DNA of 7,490 nt from Actinomycetota bacterium (lineage in GTDB: Bacteria; Actinomycetota; Acidimicrobiia; Acidimicrobiales; Ilumatobacteraceae): positions 1 through 7,490 of the forward strand of contig SXPW01000057.1 in the NCBI GenBank assembly GCA_005793785.1, in the 5' to 3' direction. Positions 1 through 5,713 of this stretch are shown here, one piece after another. Each line of letters opens with the position of its first letter. Position 1 is the stretch's first letter. A program made the position numbers and the translations under genes. The notes under the pieces were generated by a model. The model was not told the DNA's origin. It saw only the letters and a program-made list of their open reading frames with translations, and made no database searches.

Positions 1-667
1 CGCGCTTGCCGTCACCGAGCGTCGCGCGGTAGTAGCCGAGGGCGGCACGCAGGTTGTCGGGGTTGCGCAACGCACTCTTCACGTGACCGAGGTCGACGGT
101 GGCGTCGAATCCCGGCGACCACTGTGACCAGAGCATGTCGAGGAAGGCAAGGTCGTTGGCGCCAACGACGTGATCCGACAGTCCATGCTGAAAGAAGAAC
201 ATGTACCAACTGCGTTGTATTTGGCTGAGGTTGCCGAGGAACGCCGCACCCAGGGCAGGTCCCGGTGGTACGGCCATGCTCACGACCTTGCTCCAACGCC
301 GTGGTTGATCGAGCGCGGCACCGCACACCGTCGGTGCACCCCAGTCGTGACCGATGATCACCGCTCGCTCGTCGCCGCCGAGGGCAGCGTGCAGCGCGTT
401 TGCGTCTTTCGCAAGCGCCGCCGTTTGGTACACGCCCGAGCCGGGCACGCTGGTTGGTGAATAGCCACGCATGAACGGCGCTACCGCGCGGTAACCATGC
501 GTCGCGAGCACCGGTAGGAGATGCCGCCATGTATGCGGCGAGTCGGGAAAACCGTGCAAGCACAGCGCTAGCGGACCGCTTCCGCATTCGAGATACGTGA
601 CGTCGAGTTCACCCGCCCGCACGGTGGACTGCGTGATTCCCGACGAGTCGTGCACGGTCTTGGACAT
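1..667 (-). CDS. Epoxide hydrolase-like alpha/beta hydrolase (3' end outside window)
   Basis: This is the first 222 residues of an alpha/beta-hydrolase-fold enzyme. The open frame has no stop before the left edge, so the C-terminus is missing. An HGFP oxyanion motif lies at residues 38-41, followed by the typical run to W47 and a GYRAVAP...RGYS strand/loop (58-70). The nucleophile elbow is GHDWG (106-110) with Asp108 as nucleophile. An Asp in this place is typical of epoxide hydrolases and haloalkane dehalogenases, whereas esterases have Ser. A tyrosine in the lid region (Y155, in SWYMFFFQ) would suit an epoxide hydrolase lid tyrosine, so that assignment is favoured; the true substrate is unknown. 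The catalytic His lies beyond the window. I chose the ATG at 667 because it precedes the conserved core by about 20 residues. No Shine-Dalgarno is visible, but a TAGCGT hexamer sits 7 bases upstream. The gene is divergent from the MBL-fold operon. Confidence 0.9.
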   Translation of the reverse strand, partial: MSKTVHDSSGITQSTVRAGELDVTYLECGSGPLALCLHGFPDSPHTWRHLLPVLATHGYRAVAPFMRGYSPTSVPGSGVYQTAALAKDANALHAALGGDERAVIIGHDWGAPTVCGAALDQPRRWSKVVSMAVPPGPALGAAFLGNLSQIQRSWYMFFFQHGLSDHVVGANDLAFLDMLWSQWSPGFDATVDLGHVKSALRNPDNLRAALGYYRATLGDGKR

Positions 668-763
668 GGAGCGGACGCTACTCAGTGCGCGACGCTTGCG
701 ACGAACGTCACCGACTCAACGCGGGTGCCCGGACGGGTGTGCGCTTTAGCGTCACCACAGCCC
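668..763. promoter_or_regulatory. Divergent intergenic promoter region
   Basis: This 96-base gap separates two divergent starts, so promoters for both directions should lie here. Each strand carries the same TAnnnT-type hexamer TAGCGT. On the minus strand it is at 680-675, 7 bases before the hydrolase ATG. On the plus strand it is at 747-752, 11 bases before the MBL-fold ATG. No convincing TTGACA-like -35 box is seen for either. The -10 assignments are inferences from spacing alone. Confidence 0.4.
675..680 (-). promoter_or_regulatory. Candidate -10 box for a leaderless alpha/beta hydrolase mRNA
   Basis: Read on the minus strand the hexamer is TAGCGT, matching the TAnnnT pattern of actinobacterial -10 boxes. 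It is separated by 7 bases from the ATG at 667, so transcription would start at or next to the A of the start codon. That fits the missing Shine-Dalgarno. The -35 region shows no clear match, and six bases with two or three fixed positions are weak evidence. Confidence 0.3.
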
Positions 764-1606
764 ATGTTGAACGTGACCTTCCACGGCGTGCGTGGTTCCA
801 CCCCGTGTCATGGTGACGACACGCGTCATTTCGGTGGCAATACCTCGTGTGTGTCGCTGCGTGCCGCAGGTGAGATTCCGATCGTGTTCGATCTCGGTAC
901 GGGACTGCGGTACTACGGCCGACAAGTGAATGGCACGAAGGATTTTCACGCGGTGTGCCTCCTCACGCACCTCCACTACGACCACACGATGGGTCTGCCG
1001 TTCTTCGAGCCGCTGTTGCATTCCGACACGACGTTCGAGATCTACGCGCCACGACAGCCCGATGGTCGGTCGATCAAGGAATTGTTCCTCGAGAAGATCA
1101 AGCCGCCGATGTTCCCGGTACCGCTCGAGCAGTTTGCCGCGCGAATCGTCTTCCACGAGGTTGGTGACGACGACTTTTCGATCGGCAATCTCCGGGTGTC
1201 GAGTCGGTACGTGCCACACGTTGGTCCGACGCTCGGATTCCGGGTGTCGCTCGCCGATGTGAGCGTGACCTACCTCTCCGATCATCAGCAGCCAACGGGT
1301 GAGTCGTACACACTCGCCGATGGCGCACGCGAATTGTGTGACGACACAGACCTTTTGATTCACGACGCGCAGTTCACCGATGAGGAATTCACCGAGAAGT
1401 GCACCTGGGGCCACTCCACCTATTCGTACGCGCGCTGGGTTGCAGAAACGTGTCGCGTGAAGCGATTGGCGTTGTTCCACCACGACCCGTCGCGGTCCGA
1501 CGAGGCCCTCAGCGCCATGGCGGGTGACGTTGCTCGTTCGTGTGCCACCAGCGTGTTCGCGGCTCGTGAGGGTGAATCGGTCGACGTCGTAACGTGTAGT
1601 GCGTGA
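764..1606 (+). CDS. MBL-fold metallo-hydrolase (TaR3/phosphodiesterase-like)
   Basis: A 280-residue metallo-beta-lactamase-fold protein. The N-terminal GVRGSTP (8-14) and FGGNTSCV (23-30) motifs and a DLGTG strand (43-47) mark the subfamily of TaR3-like, phosphodiesterase-like MBL hydrolases. The metal-binding signature is H69-x-H71-x-D73-H74. Further likely ligands are H152, D173 (LSDH) and the HH pair at 239-240 (LFHHDP); H217 (WGHS) is also in a conserved-looking stretch. A full di-metal (usually Zn) site is therefore predicted. The enzyme is expected to be cytosolic; its substrate (phosphodiester or other) cannot be read from sequence. The open frame extends 38 codons further upstream, but that part overlaps the divergent gene and precedes the conserved GVRGSTP start, so ATG 764 is preferred. 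The stop overlaps the next start by four bases (GTGA), indicating translational coupling. It is the first gene of the 764-3852 cluster. Confidence 0.9.
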   Translation: MLNVTFHGVRGSTPCHGDDTRHFGGNTSCVSLRAAGEIPIVFDLGTGLRYYGRQVNGTKDFHAVCLLTHLHYDHTMGLPFFEPLLHSDTTFEIYAPRQPDGRSIKELFLEKIKPPMFPVPLEQFAARIVFHEVGDDDFSIGNLRVSSRYVPHVGPTLGFRVSLADVSVTYLSDHQQPTGESYTLADGARELCDDTDLLIHDAQFTDEEFTEKCTWGHSTYSYARWVAETCRVKRLALFHHDPSRSDEALSAMAGDVARSCATSVFAAREGESVDVVTCSA

Positions 1607-2112
1607 GCGACGCGGCAACGTCCTTCGATTCCGCTCAGTACCGTTCGGTCTTCGGACACCTACCCACCGGTGTGGTCGTCATCACCGGCCGGAGTGCAAA
1701 CGGTGAGCCGCTCGGATTGACCATCGGTTCGTTCACTTCGATTTCACTCGACCCGCCGCTCGCCGGCTTCTTCGTCGGAAGGACTTCTCGTTCGTGGCCG
1801 CTGATTGCCACCCGCGGTGTGTTCACAGCCAACGTGTTGAGTGCGGCGCAGTCGGAAGTGTGCTGGCGCTTCGCCAAGGATGCGACCGATGGTTCTCGCT
1901 TCTCCGGAATCGATTGCTCGTCGTCGCTCAATGGTTCTCCGGTGTTGCCCGACGTGGTGGCAACCATCGACTGCACGTTGCAGGACTCCCACATGGTTGG
2001 CGACCACGACCTGGTGGTTGGCGCAGTCACCGATGTGCGGGTGTTGAATGCGGCGCTGCCCGCGATGGTGTTTTTCAAGGGCAAGACGGGCGACGCGCGA
2101 ATCGAATCGTGA
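1603..2112 (+). CDS. Flavin reductase family protein (FMN-binding split barrel)
   Basis: A 169-residue protein of the usual length for short-chain flavin reductases (HpaC/ActVB-like). Family signatures are LPTGVVVITG (20-29), the flavin-binding stretch GLTIGSFTSISLDPPL (38-53), FTANVLS (74-80), the GDH motif (133-135) and the closing PAMVFFKG strand (153-160). Known members use NAD(P)H to reduce free or bound FMN/FAD, often for a partner monooxygenase. No monooxygenase gene is in the window, so the acceptor is open. The GTG start at 1603 overlaps the upstream stop as GTGA, and there is no Shine-Dalgarno, so initiation probably depends on ribosomes finishing the MBL gene. The stop at 2110-2112 is again part of a GTGA. 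Small FMN-binding oxidases share the fold and are an alternative. Confidence 0.92.
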   Translation: MSDAATSFDSAQYRSVFGHLPTGVVVITGRSANGEPLGLTIGSFTSISLDPPLAGFFVGRTSRSWPLIATRGVFTANVLSAAQSEVCWRFAKDATDGSRFSGIDCSSSLNGSPVLPDVVATIDCTLQDSHMVGDHDLVVGAVTDVRVLNAALPAMVFFKGKTGDARIES

Positions 2113-2168
2113 TTCATCGCTCGAGTCCCTCCATGAATTCGTCGAAGAAGTTCGGGGTTTGGAAGTGA
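2109..2168 (+). CDS. Possible 19-residue coupling ORF between flavin reductase and MauE genes
   Basis: A short frame starts with GTG overlapping the flavin reductase stop (GTGA, 2109-2112) and ends with a TGA that overlaps the MauE-like GTG start (GTGA, 2165-2168). The peptide would be MIHRSSPSMNSSKKFGVWK, basic and without a recognisable domain. Its exact fit between two overlapping junctions suggests it could carry terminating ribosomes from one gene to the next. It could equally be chance, because GTGA is common in this GC-rich DNA. An internal ATG at 2133 is an alternative start. Confidence 0.25.
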   Translation: MIHRSSPSMNSSKKFGVWK

Positions 2169-2545
2169 ACTGGGCGATTGGCGCGGCGTTCGTCGTCGGC
2201 ACGGTGCTGGTCTACGCCGGTGTCGCAAAGGGTCTCGGTTTGTCCGGTTGGTTGGACTCGGCGCGACGGCTTGGTGTACCACGAGTGGTTGCAATCGCGG
2301 TGCCGATTGCGGAACTGGTCGTGGGCCTCGGCGTCATCTTCGGTGGATCGCAACGACGCGGATTCGTGACTTGCGCCATCGTGCTCCTGGCGGGGTTCAC
2401 GGCTCTGTTGGCTTGGAACCTGCGTTTCGAGGATCGCCCACCGTGTGCGTGCTTCGGTGGGCGATCGACGAGACCGATCGGCGGCAGGGACGTTCTGCGA
2501 AACGTCACGTTGCTCGTATTGGCGGTGGTTGCCCTGGCTTCGTAG
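2165..2545 (+). CDS. MauE/DoxX-like integral membrane protein
   Basis: A 126-residue hydrophobic protein with four predicted membrane helices (about residues 3-20, 41-60, 65-84 and 110-125). The PCACFGG motif (C94-x-C96-F-G) between helices 3 and 4, followed by an LRN segment (111-113), resembles the MauE family (methylamine utilisation, DoxX-related). Founding MauE helps maturation of methylamine dehydrogenase, probably in disulfide chemistry, but most homologues lie outside mau clusters and their role is unknown. No mau genes are present here. I chose GTG 2165 because it begins just before the first helix. The frame is open back to an ATG at 2048, but that stretch lies over the flavin reductase and is charged; TTG 2159 is another option. 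The ferredoxin gene follows after 9 bases. Confidence 0.82.
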   Translation: MNWAIGAAFVVGTVLVYAGVAKGLGLSGWLDSARRLGVPRVVAIAVPIAELVVGLGVIFGGSQRRGFVTCAIVLLAGFTALLAWNLRFEDRPPCACFGGRSTRPIGGRDVLRNVTLLVLAVVALAS

Positions 2546-2554
2546 CCTGAAGTC

Positions 2555-2839
2555 GTGCGCGTGTGGATCGACCAGGACTTGTGCACCGGAGATGGTCTGT
2601 GCGTCGATCACTGTCCCGATGTGTTCACCCAATTGGAGGACGGCATCGCCTACGTGGTCGAAGCTGGCGTGATTCTCAACGACCCGGGAAGCGCGGGCAG
2701 TCTGGCAGCGGTGCCCCTGAAACATGTCGGTGCCGTCGTGTTGGCGGCGGATGTGTGTCCAGGTGAGTGCATCTTCATCGACACCACCGACGAGGAGGAA
2801 CGCTTGACGTTGCTCGGAGGAGCAACCACGATTTCGTGA
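2555..2839 (+). CDS. Single-cluster ferredoxin with Asp in the cluster motif
   Basis: A 94-residue ferredoxin. The N-terminal motif is C10-TG-D13-GL-C16-VDH-C20-P, and the distal ligand is C68-P, with a further C72. This is the CxxDxxCxxxCP pattern of Pyrococcus furiosus ferredoxin, in which Asp replaces the second cysteine and the protein can hold a [4Fe-4S] or [3Fe-4S] cluster. The shared context (IDQDLC..., CPDVF) supports the match. C20 corresponds to a non-ligand cysteine in the Pyrococcus protein, where it forms a disulfide; here C72 is a possible partner. The segment between C20 and C68 is longer than in the Pyrococcus protein. Related actinobacterial ferredoxins often serve cytochromes P450, but none is seen nearby. 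The GTG at 2555 lies 9 bases after the MauE-like gene. The last four bases (GTGA) overlap the nuclease start. Confidence 0.93.
   Translation: MRVWIDQDLCTGDGLCVDHCPDVFTQLEDGIAYVVEAGVILNDPGSAGSLAAVPLKHVGAVVLAADVCPGECIFIDTTDEEERLTLLGGATTIS
2816..2822 (+). promoter_or_regulatory. Shine-Dalgarno-like GGAGGAG before the secreted nuclease
   Basis: GGAGGAG lies inside the end of the ferredoxin gene, 13 bases before the GTG at 2836. The spacing is longer than ideal. It is the only strong Shine-Dalgarno-like site I found before a start in this window, and it supports GTG 2836 over the upstream in-frame ATG at 2767. Confidence 0.4.
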
Positions 2840-3852
2840 ACGTCCGTATCGCAGCCGCCGGTGCCGCGCTGGCGCTCACCCTCGGTGTGGCGGGTGTGAG
2901 TGCCACCGACGAATCGGTCGATCTGCGTGTGTCGAGTTCGAGCGACACCCTGCTCGCAATCGAGGTGCTGAAGGGTGTTCCGGTGCAGAACGAGTATCCG
3001 CGCGGCTACAAACGTTCGTTGTTTCCGCACTGGCGTGACGTCGATGGTGACGGGTGCGACTCCCGTGAACAGGTGTTGAAGCGTGACGCGATCGGTTTGC
3101 CCCAGGTGGATCCGTTCAAGTGCTTCGTCGTGGAGGCGGATTGGTTGTCGCCTTACGACGGGAAGAAGACGTCCGATCGAACCGAGGTCGACATCGACCA
3201 TGTGGTGGCGTTGAAGGAAGCATGGGACTCGGGCGCCTGGCAGTGGACCGACGCCCAACGACTGGCCTATGCCAACGACACGAGCGACTCGCGCACGCTG
3301 ATTGCGTCATCTTCCTCGAGCAATCGTTCGAAGGGAGAGAAGGATCCTTCCAACTGGATGCCTTCGGTACGTGCGTATTGGTGTACCTACAGCGCCAACT
3401 GGATTGCGGTGAAGGCCCGCTGGTCGATGTCGATGGATCAAAGCGAGTGGGGGCGGCTCAACAACGTGCTGACCAACGAGTGCGCCGGCACGACGATGCG
3501 TGGCTGGAACCCGCCGCCCGGGGGAGTGACGACGACCTCAACGAGCACAACGTCGTCGAGCACCACTTCGACCTCGGCAACCACGGTCACCTCGGTTTCG
3601 CCGACCACTTCGCGTGCGGGAGCCTCCGTCACCACGTCCACCACTTCGCGTGCTGTTACTGCGACGACGATCGTTGCAACCACTCAGGCTCCGAGCGGCG
3701 GGCTTCAACCAATTTCGGGTCGACCCGGTTCGTTCTGTGCTCCCGAAGGAGCAATCGGTTCGTATGGTGGTCGCGTGTACGTCTGCTCGAAGACGAGCGC
3801 CGAGGGTATTCCGTATGCCAACGGAGCCAAGCGTTGGCGACAACAGACCTGA
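2836..3852 (+). CDS. Secreted HNH-type (DUF1524/GmrSD C-terminal-like) nuclease with Ser/Thr-rich tether
   Basis: A 338-residue protein starting with a signal peptide (residues 1 to about 23, ending VSA), so the mature part should be outside the membrane. Residues about 45-220 form a DUF1524-like HNH nuclease domain: GYKRS (57-61), a DVDGDGCDSRE segment (68-78), the catalytic D119-I-D121-H122 followed by VVALKEAWDSGA, and the downstream N163-RSKG and DPSNW (170-174) segments. Residues about 231-285 are a Thr/Ser-rich linker. Residues 298-338 form a small C-terminal domain with C301 and C317 ending in KRWRQQ. Six cysteines in the mature chain (74, 96, 183, 216, 301, 317) could form three disulfides. 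A role in breaking down extracellular DNA for nutrients is plausible but inferred; a toxin role is possible, though no immunity gene is evident. GTG 2836 overlaps the ferredoxin stop and directly precedes the signal peptide; the in-frame ATG at 2767 would bury it. Confidence 0.9.
   Translation: MNVRIAAAGAALALTLGVAGVSATDESVDLRVSSSSDTLLAIEVLKGVPVQNEYPRGYKRSLFPHWRDVDGDGCDSREQVLKRDAIGLPQVDPFKCFVVEADWLSPYDGKKTSDRTEVDIDHVVALKEAWDSGAWQWTDAQRLAYANDTSDSRTLIASSSSSNRSKGEKDPSNWMPSVRAYWCTYSANWIAVKARWSMSMDQSEWGRLNNVLTNECAGTTMRGWNPPPGGVTTTSTSTTSSSTTSTSATTVTSVSPTTSRAGASVTTSTTSRAVTATTIVATTQAPSGGLQPISGRPGSFCAPEGAIGSYGGRVYVCSKTSAEGIPYANGAKRWRQQT
3526..3690 (+). repeat. Low-complexity Thr/Ser linker coding region with a 14-base direct repeat
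   Basis: This stretch inside the nuclease gene encodes residues 231-285, mostly Thr and Ser with a few Val, Ala and Pro. ACCACTTCGCGTGC occurs twice, at 3604-3617 and 3640-3653, 36 bases apart and in frame, both encoding TTSRA. The region probably forms an extended, possibly glycosylated spacer between the nuclease domain and the C-terminal domain. Such tracts often change length by repeat slippage. Confidence 0.7.
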
Positions 3853-3869
3853 GGCGCCCGCCAGCCCAC

Positions 3870-3875
3870 TACTCT
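3870..3875 (+). promoter_or_regulatory. Candidate -10 box for the bL37 gene
   Basis: TACTCT matches the TAnnnT pattern and lies 8 bases before ATG 3884, so transcription could start at or near that ATG (leaderless). No Shine-Dalgarno precedes the gene and no clear -35 box is seen. The assignment rests on spacing only. Confidence 0.25.
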
Positions 3876-3883
3876 GAATGTCC

Positions 3884-3970
3884 ATGTCCAAGAAGACCAA
3901 GAAGCGCAAGGCGCGCATGCGCCGATCCAAGGCAAATCACGGTAAGCGTCCCAATATGGGTCGCCGCTAA
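3884..3970 (+). CDS. Small ribosomal protein bL37
   Basis: A 28-residue, extremely basic peptide: almost half of its residues are Lys or Arg. It begins MSKKTKKRKARMRR and continues SKANHGKRPN. From memory, the SKANHGKRPN block is essentially the C-terminal sequence of bL37, a roughly 24-residue large-subunit protein described in mycobacterial ribosomes. It would act in the 50S subunit, binding rRNA. It ends with TAA, unlike the TGA used by most neighbours. An in-frame ATG two codons earlier (3878) is an alternative start; 3884 gives the MSK beginning expected for the family. The gene lies between the secreted nuclease (31 bases upstream) and the VOC protein, and is short enough to be missed by length-filtered gene callers. 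Confidence 0.85.
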   Translation: MSKKTKKRKARMRRSKANHGKRPNMGRR

Positions 3971-4006
3971 ACGCGCCGACTTTCGTTCGCTCGTTTCCGT
4001 CCCCAT

Positions 4007-4702
4007 CTGACTCGCGTCGCTGCGATCACCGTCGGTGGTCCGACTGCACCGTGGGAAGCCATTGGCATCACGACCACCATCGATGAATTCGGCGTCACGT
4101 CGGCGCAACTCGGTGAGGTTCGGCTCAGGATCGATGCGTCCTTGCCTTCGGGAATCCGCAACGTCTCGCTGATCGGCTGTCCGAGCGTCGCCGACGTCAT
4201 CGCCGGACTACCGGTGGAGCACGTCGACGAACTCGCCGATCCACGCACTGGGATTCGTCTCGCCGACTCCGAGTCGTCGGTGTCGCGGTTCGTTCTGAAC
4301 GTTGTCGGCGTCGACCACGTCGTTGTTCTGGCCGATGACGTCCGCGCCACGTGCGCGGAGATTTCACGAGTGTCGGGCGCCGAGTTGAAACGCGTGAAGG
4401 AAGGCAGTCGCGGAGTACAGGGGTTTCATCGCTGGGGCAGCGTGATCGTGGAGGTCGTCGAGCGCCGTCTCGTTGATCCCGAATCAACCTCTGGTGACGG
4501 CGTCTCGTTGCGTGGCGCGTCTCCCTGCGATGCCACCTATTGGGGGTTCGTGCTGGTGGTGGACGACATCGACGCCGCATCGGCGTATCTCGGTCCGGAC
4601 GTGATCAGTGCACCGAAACCGGCGGTGCAGTCCAACCGGGTGATCGCCACGGTGCGTTCGGGTGCCGGCCTCGGCGTTCCGCTCGCGTTGATGTCACGCT
4701 GA
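4007..4702 (+). CDS. Glyoxalase/VOC-fold protein with an unconventional start
   Basis: A protein of about 231 residues if it starts at CTG 4007. Three beta-alpha-beta-like segments can be seen. The first (4010 to about 4170) contains VAAITVGG, APWEAIGI and QLGEVRLRI. The second contains VDHVVVLADDV with a His, then a strand ending VIVEVVE with a Glu, in places that hold metal ligands in VOC enzymes. The third contains YWGFVLVVDDIDAA and ends GVPLALM, without the usual ligands. The metal site looks incomplete, so this may be a binding protein or a divergent enzyme; no substrate can be named. The first ATG, GTG or TTG in frame is TTG 4142, which would remove the first segment, so the true start probably lies near 4007, at a CTG. 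The frame is open back to the bL37 stop at 3968-3970. It converges with the nuclease gene, 19 bases apart. Confidence 0.75.
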   Translation: MTRVAAITVGGPTAPWEAIGITTTIDEFGVTSAQLGEVRLRIDASLPSGIRNVSLIGCPSVADVIAGLPVEHVDELADPRTGIRLADSESSVSRFVLNVVGVDHVVVLADDVRATCAEISRVSGAELKRVKEGSRGVQGFHRWGSVIVEVVERRLVDPESTSGDGVSLRGASPCDATYWGFVLVVDDIDAASAYLGPDVISAPKPAVQSNRVIATVRSGAGLGVPLALMSR

Positions 4703-4721
4703 CGTTGCTCCGAACCAGCAG

Positions 4722-5660
4722 TTACTCGTCGTCGGGATCCCGCGAGAGGTAGGCCCGGCCCTCGGCGCACGATTCGTTGAGCGGACACCAGCGACAGTGG
4801 GCTGCCGGCTGGCGAGTCGGTTCGGCCTTGTCGAGCTCAAGGGCCACGATTCGTCGAATACCCGCAACGACGCGCCGCACCGCTGCCTGCAATACTCCCT
4901 CGGACACGTCTTCCACATCGGCACGGGCGGCCGCGAGGGAATACGTAGCAAGTCGTCGTGGTGCCATTCCGCTACGTAGCGCTTCGACCAGGGCGTAGAA
5001 GCGAAGGTCCTCACGATGCGAGAGATGGAGCCCGCCGCTCTTGATGTCGATGATCACCTTCTGGTCGGCGGTTCCGAGGGTGAGGTCGGCTCGTGTACCG
5101 AGCACGATCGCGCCGTCGAACAATTCGTATCGCGCGGACGATTCGGTGCTCGGACGCCACGCGCGTTTCAACTTGGGAAAACATTCCTCGAACCGCGTGT
5201 ACAGGTCGATCGCATATCCGCGCAACTGCGCCGATTCTCCGGGACTCATCCCCACCAGAAAGTCGGCGATGTTGTTGCTGGAGTCGGCGAGTCGGGCGAT
5301 GGCTTCGTCGACGATGTCGGTCGGCGTCGACTCACCCCGCCAATTGACCCCGAGTTCCACCGCCTTGTGAAGCACAGTGCCGCGTGCATTGATTGCGTTC
5401 CACTCGAAGGAGTTCTTGGAGGCAAGGTGGTGCGCTTCGCAGCCGTGAATCGTGGTGAGCTTGTTCTTGCTCAACCACATGGGGTTCTGTCGGGTGAATC
5501 GCGGAGCGAGGTCGGCGAGTTGTTCGTGCAGGAGCGTGCGAACCGCTTCCACCACGCTGCCTGGAAGCGGCGTCCAGTCGGGGGACTTTCCGAGAGTGTC
5601 GACCACCGCTTGCTGCATCGGATTGAGTGGTGTGTCGGCCGCCGTTGGTGGTGTCGTCAT
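4722..5660 (-). CDS. Stand-alone RecB-like PD-(D/E)XK nuclease with Fe-S cysteine motif
   Basis: A 312-residue protein of the RecB/Cas4/AddB nuclease family. The core has VLHKAVEL (96-103, with H98 and E102), TRADLTLG with D192, and DIKSG with D205 and K207, followed by an EDLRFYALVEAL helix (218-229) in place of the usual QxxxY motif. One cysteine lies before the core (C74) and three after it (C289-x2-C292-x5-C298), the arrangement that binds a [4Fe-4S] cluster in AddB and Cas4. It should cut DNA, probably as an exonuclease in repair or recombination. No helicase, cas1 or cas2 gene is adjacent, so it is neither a RecB subunit nor an obvious CRISPR Cas4. ATG 5660 is the first start and has no Shine-Dalgarno. 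It is divergent from the unknown gene at 5714. Confidence 0.9.
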   Translation of the reverse strand: MTTPPTAADTPLNPMQQAVVDTLGKSPDWTPLPGSVVEAVRTLLHEQLADLAPRFTRQNPMWLSKNKLTTIHGCEAHHLASKNSFEWNAINARGTVLHKAVELGVNWRGESTPTDIVDEAIARLADSSNNIADFLVGMSPGESAQLRGYAIDLYTRFEECFPKLKRAWRPSTESSARYELFDGAIVLGTRADLTLGTADQKVIIDIKSGGLHLSHREDLRFYALVEALRSGMAPRRLATYSLAAARADVEDVSEGVLQAAVRRVVAGIRRIVALELDKAEPTRQPAAHCRWCPLNESCAEGRAYLSRDPDDE

Positions 5661-5669
5661 CGTGTGGCA

Positions 5670-5675
5670 ACAGTA
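5670..5675 (-). promoter_or_regulatory. Candidate -10 box for the RecB-like nuclease
   Basis: On the minus strand this reads TACTGT (TAnnnT), 9 bases before ATG 5660, which would give a leader of only a few bases. No Shine-Dalgarno or clear -35 box is visible. Support is from position only. Confidence 0.25.
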
Positions 5676-5713
5676 GTGAGGGGGTGACGGGTTCTTCGTA
5701 CCACCCCCGTGAC

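Noticed and set aside
12..587. Minus-strand 191-codon frame over the left edge
   Set aside because: It is a shifted frame of the alpha/beta hydrolase. The correct frame carries the HGFP and GHDWG motifs and runs off the edge.
650..763. 38-codon N-terminal extension of the MBL-fold protein
   Set aside because: It overlaps the divergent gene start and precedes the conserved family N-terminus; ATG 764 fits better.
752..1618. Long minus-strand open frame (288 codons) opposite the MBL-fold gene
   Set aside because: The plus-strand frame has all MBL motifs; the antisense product has no recognisable domain and is an effect of GC-rich codon structure.
3438..3683. Minus-strand valine-rich frame
   Set aside because: It is simply the reverse complement of Thr codons in the linker of the nuclease.
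3120..4010. Plus-strand 296-codon frame over the secreted nuclease and bL37
   Set aside because: It has no domain, is out of frame with the clear nuclease domain, and is a shadow of the Thr/Ser-rich coding region.
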